Positions 1 through 6,750 of a stretch of 64,000 bases of DNA are shown here, piece by piece. The translations under genes and the position numbers were made by a program. Each line of letters starts with the position of its first letter. Positions within the stretch are counted from its first letter, which is position 1. The DNA is from Novosphingobium terrae (GTDB lineage Bacteria; Pseudomonadota; Alphaproteobacteria; Sphingomonadales; Sphingomonadaceae). The notes under the pieces are model-generated. The model had not been told where the DNA came from. It was given only the letters and a program-made list of their open reading frames with translations, and did no database searches. The DNA is taken from NCBI RefSeq assembly GCF_017163935.1, contig NZ_JABVZR010000002.1:558001-622000 (forward strand), in the 5' to 3' direction.

Positions 1-1377
1 GGTGGCCGTGCCGCCGCTGATCACGCGGATGCTGCGCGGGTGGTAGGTCACACTATCGAGCGCCTTGGTCGACACCTCACCGCTGGTGAAGGCGGGGGAG
101 CGCACCACATCGCGCAGCCAGCGCAGATTGGTCTCGATGCCATCGACGCGGCTGTGGTCCAGCGCGCTCTGCATTGCGGCCACAGCTTCCTCGCGCGTGG
201 GGGCGTGAACGATCAGCTTGGCCAACATCGGATCGTACCAGGCGCTGATCGTGGTGCCCGCCATGCACCATGTTTCGGCGCGGATGTCTGCGGGAAATTC
301 CAGCGCGGTGAGCATGCCCGAGGTGGGGCGATAATCGACCGCAGGGTCCTCGGCATAGAGGCGCACCTGCACCGCATGGCCCTTTGGCCGTGGCGCTTCG
401 GCATCGAGGAAGGTGAAATCCCCGGCCCCACCGCGCACCATCCATTCGACCAGATCGACGCCCATCACCTCTTCGGTGACGCCATGTTCGACCTGCAGGC
501 GGGTGTTCATCTCAAGGAAGAAGAACTGCTGCTGATCGGCATCGTAAAGGAATTCGACCGTACCTGCCGAGCGATAGCTGGCCGCCTGCCCCAGCCGCAC
601 TGCCGAGGCGATCAGATCCTTGCGGACATGATCGGGCAGCAGGGGCGCAGGGGCTTCCTCCACCACCTTCTGGTTGCGGCGCTGAAGGGAACAGTCGCGC
701 TCGCCCAGAGCCATGACATGGCCCGCGCCATCGCCGAAGATCTGCACCTCGACATGGCGCGCCCGGCCCACGTAACGTTCGAGGAAGACACCGGCATCGC
801 CGAAATTGCCCTCGCCCAGACGCGCCACGGTGGCGAAGCCCTGGCGGATGGCGGCCTCGTCCTCGCAAATGCGCATGCCGATGCCACCGCCGCCTGCGGT
901 GGCTTTGAGGATGATGGGATAGCCGATGCTGCGGGCCGCCGTGACGGCCTCTTCCTCATCGGTCAGCAGGCCGGTGCCGGGGGCCAGCGGCACACCATGC
1001 GCCTGCGCCAAAGCGCGGGCGCTGTGCTTCAGGCCGAAGGTGCGGATGTTCTCCGGCGTGGGGCCGATAAAGACGATGCCTGCCGCGGCGCAGCTTTCGG
1101 CAAAGTCGGCGTTTTCAGCCAGAAAGCCATAGCCGGGATGGATCGCCCCGGCGCCGGTGGCCTTGGCGGCCTCCAGAATTTTGGCGGCGTTGAGATAGCT
1201 TTCCATGGCGGGCGCCGCGCCGATGCACACCGCCTCATCGGCCAGGGCGACATGCAGCGAGCCCTCATCCGCCTCCGAATAGACGGCAACCGAGCGCAGC
1301 CCCATGCGCTTCAATGTGCGGATGATGCGGGTGGCGATCGCGCCCCTGTTCGCGATCAGGACGGTGTCGAAGCTCAT
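1..1377 (-). CDS. Urea/guanidine carboxylase, N-terminal biotin-carboxylase part (runs off left edge)
   Basis: This is the first 459 codons of a large biotin-dependent carboxylase; the rest lies beyond base 1. The visible part is a biotin carboxylase/ATP-grasp domain. It starts MSFDTVLIANRGAIATRIIR, has the HPGYGFLAEN motif near residue 80 and the glycine-rich ATP loop KATAGGGGIGM near residue 155. The ATG at 1377 overlaps the stop of the upstream DUF1989 gene by four bases (ATGA), which fixes the start and suggests translational coupling. Next to UAAP1, UAAP2 and this ABC transporter the family is called urea carboxylase. Several members with the same neighbours prefer guanidine, giving carboxyguanidine. 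Cytoplasmic. The substrate cannot be decided here because the carboxyltransferase domain is outside the window. Confidence 0.9.
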   Translation of the reverse strand, partial: MSFDTVLIANRGAIATRIIRTLKRMGLRSVAVYSEADEGSLHVALADEAVCIGAAPAMESYLNAAKILEAAKATGAGAIHPGYGFLAENADFAESCAAAGIVFIGPTPENIRTFGLKHSARALAQAHGVPLAPGTGLLTDEEEAVTAARSIGYPIILKATAGGGGIGMRICEDEAAIRQGFATVARLGEGNFGDAGVFLERYVGRARHVEVQIFGDGAGHVMALGERDCSLQRRNQKVVEEAPAPLLPDHVRKDLIASAVRLGQAASYRSAGTVEFLYDADQQQFFFLEMNTRLQVEHGVTEEVMGVDLVEWMVRGGAGDFTFLDAEAPRPKGHAVQVRLYAEDPAVDYRPTSGMLTALEFPADIRAETWCMAGTTISAWYDPMLAKLIVHAPTREEAVAAMQSALDHSRVDGIETNLRWLRDVVRSPAFTSGEVSTKALDSVTYHPRSIRVISGGTAT

Positions 1378-2009
1378 GCGGCGACAATCATGCGGACGGG
1401 GGTGGGGTTGAAGGCGTTGCAGGGATTGTTGATCTGCGGGCAGTTGGAGACCGCCACGATCACATCCATCTCGGCGCGCAGATCGACCAGCAGGCCCGGC
1501 GCCGAAATGCCGTCGACAATGCCCAGCGCGCCATCGGCCTCGACCGGCACATTCATGAAGAAGTTGATGTTGGAGACGATATCGCGCTTGCCGCGCCCCT
1601 GCGCCAGATTGGCCTCAAGGAAGTTCTCGACGCAGGCGTGTTGCGACTTGGTGTGATGGCCATAGCGCAAGGTGTTGGACTCGCAGGAGCAGGCGCCGCC
1701 GATCGTGTCATGATACTCCACCGAGGTGCCGGTGATGGTCATCATCGGATTGCCTTCGTTGGAGAGCAGCACGCTGCCGCCGCGCAGGAACAGATTGCCT
1801 TGCGCCGAAACCGTGTCCTGAGCGCTGTAACGCTCGGCATCGTCGGCGGCGGCATAGATCATGAAATCCACCGCCTGATTGCCTTCCAGATCGACGATGC
1901 GCAGCGTCTGCCCGGCCTTCACCGTGTGCAGCCAGGGCGCGCGGGCGGGCACGATCTCGTCATGGATCGGGGTGCCGGTCAGTCCGGAGAGATGAGGATC
2001 AGCGCTCAT
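1374..2009 (-). CDS. DUF1989 protein, urea-carboxylase-associated protein 2 (candidate carboxyguanidine deiminase subunit)
   Basis: A 211-residue DUF1989 protein. I chose the ATG at 2009 (MSADPHLSG) because AAGGAAGG lies just upstream; a longer frame to 2087 has no such site. Visible conserved features are the DLEGNQAVDFMIY segment, the cysteine/histidine-rich stretch CSCESNTLRYGHHTKSQHAC, and the VDLRAEMDVIVAVSNCPQIN block shared with the upstream paralogue. Paired DUF1989 proteins beside urea carboxylase genes form carboxyguanidine deiminase in characterised systems, turning carboxyguanidine into allophanate and ammonia. The function here is inferred from family and neighbours. It lies fourth-to-last in a run of overlapping genes, between UAAP1 (100 bases upstream) and the carboxylase. 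Confidence 0.85.
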   Translation of the reverse strand: MSADPHLSGLTGTPIHDEIVPARAPWLHTVKAGQTLRIVDLEGNQAVDFMIYAAADDAERYSAQDTVSAQGNLFLRGGSVLLSNEGNPMMTITGTSVEYHDTIGGACSCESNTLRYGHHTKSQHACVENFLEANLAQGRGKRDIVSNINFFMNVPVEADGALGIVDGISAPGLLVDLRAEMDVIVAVSNCPQINNPCNAFNPTPVRMIVAA

Positions 2010-2108
2010 GGCGGCCTTCCTTGCAACTGGGCGTTGTCGCATGCGGCGGGCACAGGGCTCCGCTCCGCGAAACGCGGTCAAACACAATCTGGAGCGGGTT
2101 AAGCGGCT

Positions 2109-2933
2109 CTAGCGGCGGTAGTAATCCTCGACGTTCTGGAAGGCGCGCAGGCCCTCCGGCGTCGCATTGCGAATGGGATCTTGCGTGGGGGTGACGGCGC
2201 CGCGCCATGCGGAAACGCGCAGCGGCGAGATGCTCCATGCCTCGCGCGGGTCAAGCACATGGGGGCAGTTGGCGATGACCACGATCACATCCATCTCGGC
2301 GCGCAGCACCACGCTGCGGCCCGCATCGAAGGGGCCGATCACCGGGGTGATGGTGCCATCCGCCTCGATCCGTGTGCCCTTGAACAGGTTGATGCAGGGG
2401 TGAACGTCGCGGCGGCCAAGGCCGTGCTTGGCGGCGCCCAGCAGCAGCCGGTCACGCCCATTGGGGAAGGCGCCGCTGTTGCGGCCTTCGCCATATTTGC
2501 GCGTGTTGACCGCTTCGTTGGAGGTGCCGCAGAAAGTGTCGTGGGTTTCCGCGTCATCCTCCAGAATGCTCATCAGCACCCGGCCCATATCGGAAAGCAG
2601 CAGCTTGCCTGCCTCCAGATAAGCATTCCACTGGATCTTGACCGTATCGGCGACATTGAGCCGCTCGGTCGGCATCTCGGCGTTGAAGAGCATCAGCGAG
2701 GCGCAGGCATCGCCCTGCAGATCGATCAGCCGCAGCCGCGCGCCGCGTGCCAGACGCCGCGTGGCATAGCCGCCCGCCGCGATGGTTTCTTCCCACAGCA
2801 GATCCTCCGCCGCCACATCCTCGGGCAGATCACTGGCGACTGGCGGGATGATCGGCATGGTTTCAACCTGCGTGCCGCCCATGGCGCGGGCGTGATCGCG
2901 CGCAGCCAGCGGGTTGGCCAAAATCTGGCTCAT
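2109..2933 (-). CDS. DUF1989 protein, urea-carboxylase-associated protein 1 (candidate carboxyguanidine deiminase subunit)
   Basis: A 274-residue DUF1989 protein, longer than its paralogue downstream by an N-terminal extension (MSQILANPLAARDHARAMGG). The shared core is visible: LIDLQGDACASLMLFN, HDTFCGTSNEAVNTRKYG, and VLRAEMDVIVVIANCPHVLD. UAAP1 and UAAP2 are nearly always found together, and as a pair have been shown to deiminate carboxyguanidine in guanidine-using bacteria. The start at 2933 overlaps the stop of the ribbon-helix-helix regulator by four bases (ATGA). A 100-base gap separates it from the downstream UAAP2 gene; I see no separate promoter there. Cytoplasmic, no signal peptide. 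The pairing is firm; the exact substrate is inference. Confidence 0.85.
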   Translation of the reverse strand: MSQILANPLAARDHARAMGGTQVETMPIIPPVASDLPEDVAAEDLLWEETIAAGGYATRRLARGARLRLIDLQGDACASLMLFNAEMPTERLNVADTVKIQWNAYLEAGKLLLSDMGRVLMSILEDDAETHDTFCGTSNEAVNTRKYGEGRNSGAFPNGRDRLLLGAAKHGLGRRDVHPCINLFKGTRIEADGTITPVIGPFDAGRSVVLRAEMDVIVVIANCPHVLDPREAWSISPLRVSAWRGAVTPTQDPIRNATPEGLRAFQNVEDYYRR

Positions 2934-3409
2934 TCGCCTGTTCCTTTCCGCTTGGCGTCATGCTCATGCCCATGTTCGTGCAAGGGAGGCAGAAGCGCCG
3001 TGGTGGTGACGAGTTCAAGTTGCTGCACACCGCGCACCCGGCGCAGTGCATCACATAATTCCTTCAGCCTGATCGCCGGGCCCTGCACCAGCAGAACCTC
3101 CAGCGACTGGTCATCCTCAAGAAAAACATGCTGCGCGGAAATCACCTCGCGCAGGAATTCCGCCTCGGTCTGGGCCAGCTGGTGGCGAACGCGGCCACGC
3201 TCGCCACGATAGACCAGCGTGATCGTGCCCGCGAGCATCTCCTCTGGGCGGATCAGCGCTTCATGCTCGGCCAGAGCATGGCGGATCAGCTCGGAGATCA
3301 GCTGCGAACGAGAGGGCAGTTCCCGCTCCTCCACCATCATATCGAGCTGTCGGAAAAGGTCGGCGGGCAGGCTGATGCTGAGGCGGGCCAGGGTCGATTC
3401 TGAACTCAT
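2930..3409 (-). CDS. NikR-family ribbon-helix-helix regulator lacking most nickel ligands
   Basis: A 159-residue regulator with an N-terminal ribbon-helix-helix (RLSISLPADLFRQLDMM, then SRSQLISELIRHAL) and a C-terminal ACT-like domain as in NikR. Aligned without gaps to E. coli NikR as I remember it, the four nickel ligands H76, H87, H89 and C95 become A83, H94, F96 and S102, so only one is kept. The tail ends in a histidine-rich HEHGHEHD segment that could bind metal separately. The ATG at 3409 follows a GGAGG site and overlaps the ATPase gene by ATGA. A palindrome 17-42 bases upstream also occurs before the transporter operon and before the TonB receptor gene, so autoregulation is likely. 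The effector is unknown; a nitrogen compound is as likely as a metal. Confidence 0.85.
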   Translation of the reverse strand: MSSESTLARLSISLPADLFRQLDMMVEERELPSRSQLISELIRHALAEHEALIRPEEMLAGTITLVYRGERGRVRHQLAQTEAEFLREVISAQHVFLEDDQSLEVLLVQGPAIRLKELCDALRRVRGVQQLELVTTTALLPPLHEHGHEHDAKRKGTGE

Positions 3410-4191
3410 ACCGCAGCCTCCAGTTTATTACCTTTATTGTCAACCGTAATACCGATAGGTTGTCTGTCTTTACGATCGAGCTGCAGGTCATAAACCGCCG
3501 TGGCACCGTAACGATGCGGCGCATGCGGGTCATGGCGGCGCTTGTCGAGTGCGAGAACGCGGGTGCCAAGGCTGAAAGCCTCGCGAATATCATGCGTGAC
3601 CATGATGATGGTCAGTGCGTAATCGCCCCACAATTGGCGGATCAGCGCATGCATATCGGCACGGATACCCGGATCGAGCGCGCCGAACGGCTCATCCAGC
3701 AGCAGAATACGCGGACGCTTGAGCAGCGCCTGAGCAATGGCAAGGCGCTGCTGCATGCCGCCCGACATTTGCGCGGGGTAGAGATGCAGGCTGTCACCCA
3801 GACCTACGGCCTTGAGCATGGCGGCGGCTTCCTCCTCGGCGGCGCGGCGGGCACTGCCGAAGAGCCGCGCGGCCAAGGGCGCCTTTTCGCATTCCAGCCC
3901 GAAGACCGTGTTGCGCAGCGCCGTGAGATGCGGGAAGACCGAATAGCGCTGGAAGACCACGCCACGATCCGGCCCGCATTCGGGGGCCAGCGGCACGCCA
4001 TCGAGCAGGATGCTGCCACGTGTCGGCACCTCTTGCCCCAGGATGACGCGCAGGAAGCTGCTCTTGCCGGCGCCCGATGGCCCCACGATGGAGACGAAGG
4101 AGCCTGCCTCGACATCGAGGTCGACCTTCTCCAGCACGACCTTGTCGCCATATTCGACCCAGACGCCGCGAAGGCTGAGAAGCGCGCTCAA
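3406..4191 (-). CDS. ABC transporter ATP-binding protein (NitT/TauT type, urea carboxylase region)
   Basis: A 261-residue ABC ATPase. Walker A (GPSGAGKSS) is at residues 37-45, the signature MSGGMQQR at about 142-149, Walker B LLLDEP at about 163-168, and the H-loop VTHD follows. I chose TTG at 4191 as start: it overlaps the permease stop as TTGA, gives the usual family length, and the upstream extension to 4470 has no ABC-like sequence. It powers uptake together with the permease and lipoprotein upstream. Family members near urea carboxylase carry urea, guanidine or a related small amidine. Its last codons carry operator candidate 1. Confidence 0.92.
   Translation of the reverse strand: MSALLSLRGVWVEYGDKVVLEKVDLDVEAGSFVSIVGPSGAGKSSFLRVILGQEVPTRGSILLDGVPLAPECGPDRGVVFQRYSVFPHLTALRNTVFGLECEKAPLAARLFGSARRAAEEEAAAMLKAVGLGDSLHLYPAQMSGGMQQRLAIAQALLKRPRILLLDEPFGALDPGIRADMHALIRQLWGDYALTIIMVTHDIREAFSLGTRVLALDKRRHDPHAPHRYGATAVYDLQLDRKDRQPIGITVDNKGNKLEAAV
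3426..3451. promoter_or_regulatory. Operator candidate 1, TATTAC-N14-GTAATA
   Basis: Perfect 6-bp inverted repeat with a 14-base spacer, inside the last codons of the ATPase gene and just upstream of the NikR-like gene. The same half-sites with the same spacing recur at 6183-6208 and 6515-6540. The total span (26-28 bp) matches the geometry of NikR operators, which fits the neighbouring regulator. On the minus strand the spacer contains TTGACA, but I see no matching -10. Confidence 0.6.
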
Positions 4192-5003
4192 TGGCTTGCT
4201 CCATGCGCCCAGGGGAAGAGACGGCGGCTCATCAGCGCCAGAGCGGCGTCCATCAGGATCGCCAGCACAGCGATCCACACAACATATGGAATGATCACAT
4301 CCATCGCGAGATAACGCCGCACCAGAAAGATCCGATAGCCAAGGCCGACATCCGAAGCGATCGCCTCGGCGGAGATCAGGAAGACCCACGCCGGGCCGAG
4401 CGACAGGCGCACCACCTGCAGCAGGCGCGGCATGGCCTGAGGCAAAGCAACGCGGATCATGATCTGCCAACTGCCCGCGCCCAACGTCTGCGCCTTGATG
4501 ATCTGCTCGCGCGGCAGGGCTGCGATATGGCCTGCCAGATCGCGCAGCATGGCGGGGGCAATGCCCAGCACGATCAACGCGATCTTCGCGGTTTCGCCCA
4601 GCCCCAGCGCGATAAACAGGATCGGCAGCAGAGCAATCGGCGGGATCACGGCAATGCCTGTCACCAGCGGGCCTAAGGTGGCGCGCACCGGCGGCAGCAC
4701 GCCCAGCGCAAGGCCTGCAAACAGCGCGATCAATGTGGAGATGCCGATGCCAATGCCAAGCCGTTCCAGACTGGCCATGGTATCGGCCATAAAGATCAGC
4801 TTGCCCGACAAGGGATCGGGCTGAGCCATCAGCGCGCCAAGGCTCTGCGCCATGCCGCTGGGCAGGGGCAGAATCTTGTCAGCAGGGTTGATGCTGTGGC
4901 GCTGCATCGCCATGAACAGGTAGAGCAGCAGCAGCAGCGCAATCGGCAGCCCGCCCAGAAACAGGCGGTCCTGCCGCCGCATGTGACGGTTTACCCAACG
5001 CAT
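4188..5003 (-). CDS. ABC transporter permease (NitT/TauT type, urea carboxylase region)
   Basis: A 271-residue inner-membrane permease with about six hydrophobic segments; the first is GGLPIALLLLLYLFMA near residue 20. The binding-protein-dependent transport signature (EAA loop) is visible as QTLGAGSWQIMIRVALPQ in the second half. It would form the channel of the importer with the ATPase that overlaps its stop codon by TTGA. The SBP gene ends 39 bases upstream, so the three transporter genes are one operon. The family is the same as nitrate, taurine and sulfonate importers, and a specific clade accompanies urea/guanidine carboxylase. Confidence 0.9.
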   Translation of the reverse strand: MRWVNRHMRRQDRLFLGGLPIALLLLLYLFMAMQRHSINPADKILPLPSGMAQSLGALMAQPDPLSGKLIFMADTMASLERLGIGIGISTLIALFAGLALGVLPPVRATLGPLVTGIAVIPPIALLPILFIALGLGETAKIALIVLGIAPAMLRDLAGHIAALPREQIIKAQTLGAGSWQIMIRVALPQAMPRLLQVVRLSLGPAWVFLISAEAIASDVGLGYRIFLVRRYLAMDVIIPYVVWIAVLAILMDAALALMSRRLFPWAHGASH

Positions 5004-5042
5004 CGTGTCATACCACCTTGATGGAGCGCGAAACCCAAGCGA

Positions 5043-6125
5043 TCACAGCTTGCCGTCGGCGGCCATTTTCATAAAGCTTTCGTCAAAACGCAGGGTGACA
5101 TGCTGGCTATCGCCCAAAGTCTTGCCGCCGGGAAAGCCAATACCCACGGCATCCGCTGAAGTCGCGCCTTTGAACAACCCCTTGGAGAAGCTGAAGTCAC
5201 GCACCCTCTTCATCGTCGTTTCCAATGCCGGAGCGGTTGTTGCCGCCACCGCCGCCTTGGGATCGTCATAAAGATAGGTCGTGGTGATCTGGCTATCGAA
5301 GACCTCGGGCTTGGCACCCGCCAGCTTGGCCATCTGGGCGCGGGCTTCCTTGCCCTTGGCGTCAGGGCTCTTCATCAGCGTAACCGTGTCATACCAGATG
5401 CCCGCCAGCGCCTTGCCCAGATTGGGGTTGGCCTTGAGCGTGTTGGTATCGACCACCAGCAGATCGAGGATCTCGCCCGGCACATCGGCGGAGCTGAAAA
5501 CCTGCTTGACCCCGGCCTGCGCCTTCATGGTCGAAAGCTGCGGGTTCCAGGCCACCGCGGCCTTCACGTCCGGGCTGGCAAAGGCGCCGACAATATCGGC
5601 ATCTGACGTATTGACCGTCTTCACATCATTGAAGGACAGTTTGGCGGCGTCGAGCGCGCGGCCCAGCAGATAATGCGAGACTGTCAGCTCGGCCAGATAG
5701 ATCGACTTGCCCTTGATATCGCCAACTTTGCCGCCACCCTTCACGAGGATACCGTCATTGCCGTTGGAGTAATCGCCAAGAATGATCGCACTGGTATCCT
5801 TGCCGCCTGCGGCCGGGATGGTCAGCGCATCCATATTGGTGACCGTGACGCCGTCGAACTTTCCGGCGGTGTATTGATTGACCGATTCAACATAGTCGTT
5901 CACCTGAACGATGTTGATCTTGATGCCGTATTTGTCTTCCCACTTCTTCACGATACCAGCCTGCTGCGCATAAGGCCATGGCATCCAGCCGGTGTAGATC
6001 GACCAGCCGATGTTGAATTCATGGCGCGGTTTAGCCGTATCGCTCGTAGAGGGAGAGCAGGATGCCACCAGAAACACAGCGGCCATCAGGGTGAGATTGC
6101 GGGTCTTGCGGAATGATCCTGGCAT
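5043..6125 (-). CDS. Periplasmic substrate-binding lipoprotein of the urea-carboxylase-region ABC transporter
   Basis: A 360-residue solute-binding protein with a lipoprotein signal: MPGSFRKTRN, a hydrophobic run, then the lipobox LVASC with Cys23 as the lipid-modified residue. I chose ATG 6125 because AAAGGGGA lies seven bases upstream and it puts the lipobox in place; the frame is open to 6308. The mature part (FNIGWSIYTGWMPWPYAQQ, then VNDYVESVNQYTAGKFDG) is typical of the putative urea transporter binding proteins. It would capture the substrate in the periplasm and hand it to the permease. First gene of the seven-gene operon; the palindrome at 6182-6209 lies 57-84 bases upstream. Confidence 0.9.
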   Translation of the reverse strand: MPGSFRKTRNLTLMAAVFLVASCSPSTSDTAKPRHEFNIGWSIYTGWMPWPYAQQAGIVKKWEDKYGIKINIVQVNDYVESVNQYTAGKFDGVTVTNMDALTIPAAGGKDTSAIILGDYSNGNDGILVKGGGKVGDIKGKSIYLAELTVSHYLLGRALDAAKLSFNDVKTVNTSDADIVGAFASPDVKAAVAWNPQLSTMKAQAGVKQVFSSADVPGEILDLLVVDTNTLKANPNLGKALAGIWYDTVTLMKSPDAKGKEARAQMAKLAGAKPEVFDSQITTTYLYDDPKAAVAATTAPALETTMKRVRDFSFSKGLFKGATSADAVGIGFPGGKTLGDSQHVTLRFDESFMKMAADGKL

Positions 6126-6181
6126 GATTCGTCCCCTTTGCACTGCAGCATCGCGATCATCATCCCAGCTGTCCAGTGGAA

Positions 6182-6209
6182 ATATTACGTATTCGATGAT
6201 TGGTAATAT
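6182..6209. promoter_or_regulatory. Operator candidate 2, ATATTAC-N14-GTAATAT
   Basis: Perfect 7-bp inverted repeat spanning 28 bp, 57 bases upstream of the lipoprotein start. It is the longest of three matching sites. One arm read on the minus strand is TAATAT, which resembles a -10 box for the transporter operon, so a bound protein could block RNA polymerase. Confidence 0.6.
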
Positions 6210-6514
6210 CAGGCCAGCTTTCTGCCCGGAAACGCCAGACACAAGGCAGCGATGAGCGACACAGTCAGCGCTTCTCGCCGCCTCTTGGCGCGCGCCTGAA
6301 CCATTCACACAAATATCTGTTTTTCATTGCCTTTGTGAACATAGCTCCACTGCGAATCAGGAAGCTTCTTCATGACTGTTTCGATGAACGCCACACCTCT
6401 TGCCGGTTCCAGGGATGCGCATGATTACGGCGCTTCCCTCAGGGTTCACCTTGAAAATATCGCGCATTTCCCGCGCATGATGCCAGATCTCTTCATACTG
6501 CAATGCACAATAAT

Positions 6515-6540
6515 TATTACGCTTGACCATCTAGGTAATA
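6515..6540. promoter_or_regulatory. Operator candidate 3, TATTAC-N14-GTAATA
   Basis: Third copy of the same 6-bp arms and 14-base spacer, about 210 bases upstream of the TonB receptor start at 6751. It links the receptor gene to the NikR-like regulator of the transporter operon. TTGACC lies in the spacer and TATAAG at 6550, but their spacing (21) is too wide to be called a promoter. Confidence 0.55.
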
Positions 6541-6750
6541 TCAATAGCGTATAAGCATCGCTCGGCAGAAGACCCTCCTGTACCGCGTCCATGCCGGGCC
6601 AATCCAAGAGTCAAACGTGGAACGCCTTCTCCATTCGGGGTTCCATCAGGGAACAATGGCCAGGATCTGGCTGACGACACTGGCGTAGCCGGGCGTCCAT
6701 GAGGGGATGTCACTTTGCGACAGGCTTTTTCAAAACAGAAGGGGGCCGAA

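Larger units (their letters stand above)
6126..6750. other. Divergent intergenic region with two operator candidates
   Basis: This 625-base stretch separates the transporter operon (minus) from the TonB receptor gene (plus). I found no convincing gene in it. It is visibly richer in A and T than its surroundings, especially 6310-6560. It holds two copies of the TATTAC-N14-GTAATA palindrome, one nearer each gene. I looked for a guanidine-I (ykkC) riboswitch and did not recognise one. Confidence 0.6.

Noticed and set aside
40..1656. A long open frame on the plus strand opposite the carboxylase gene
   Set aside because: It is antisense to a clear biotin carboxylase; codon pattern of GC-rich genes leaves such frames open. 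No recognisable domain.
3438..3443. TTGACA on the minus strand inside operator candidate 1 as a -35 box
   Set aside because: No acceptable -10 hexamer 16-18 bases further on; it lies in codons of the ATPase gene.
6126..6310. Possible guanidine-I (ykkC) riboswitch upstream of the transporter operon
   Set aside because: I could not find the conserved helices or loop sequences; the palindrome at 6182-6209 explains regulation better. A covariance search would settle it.
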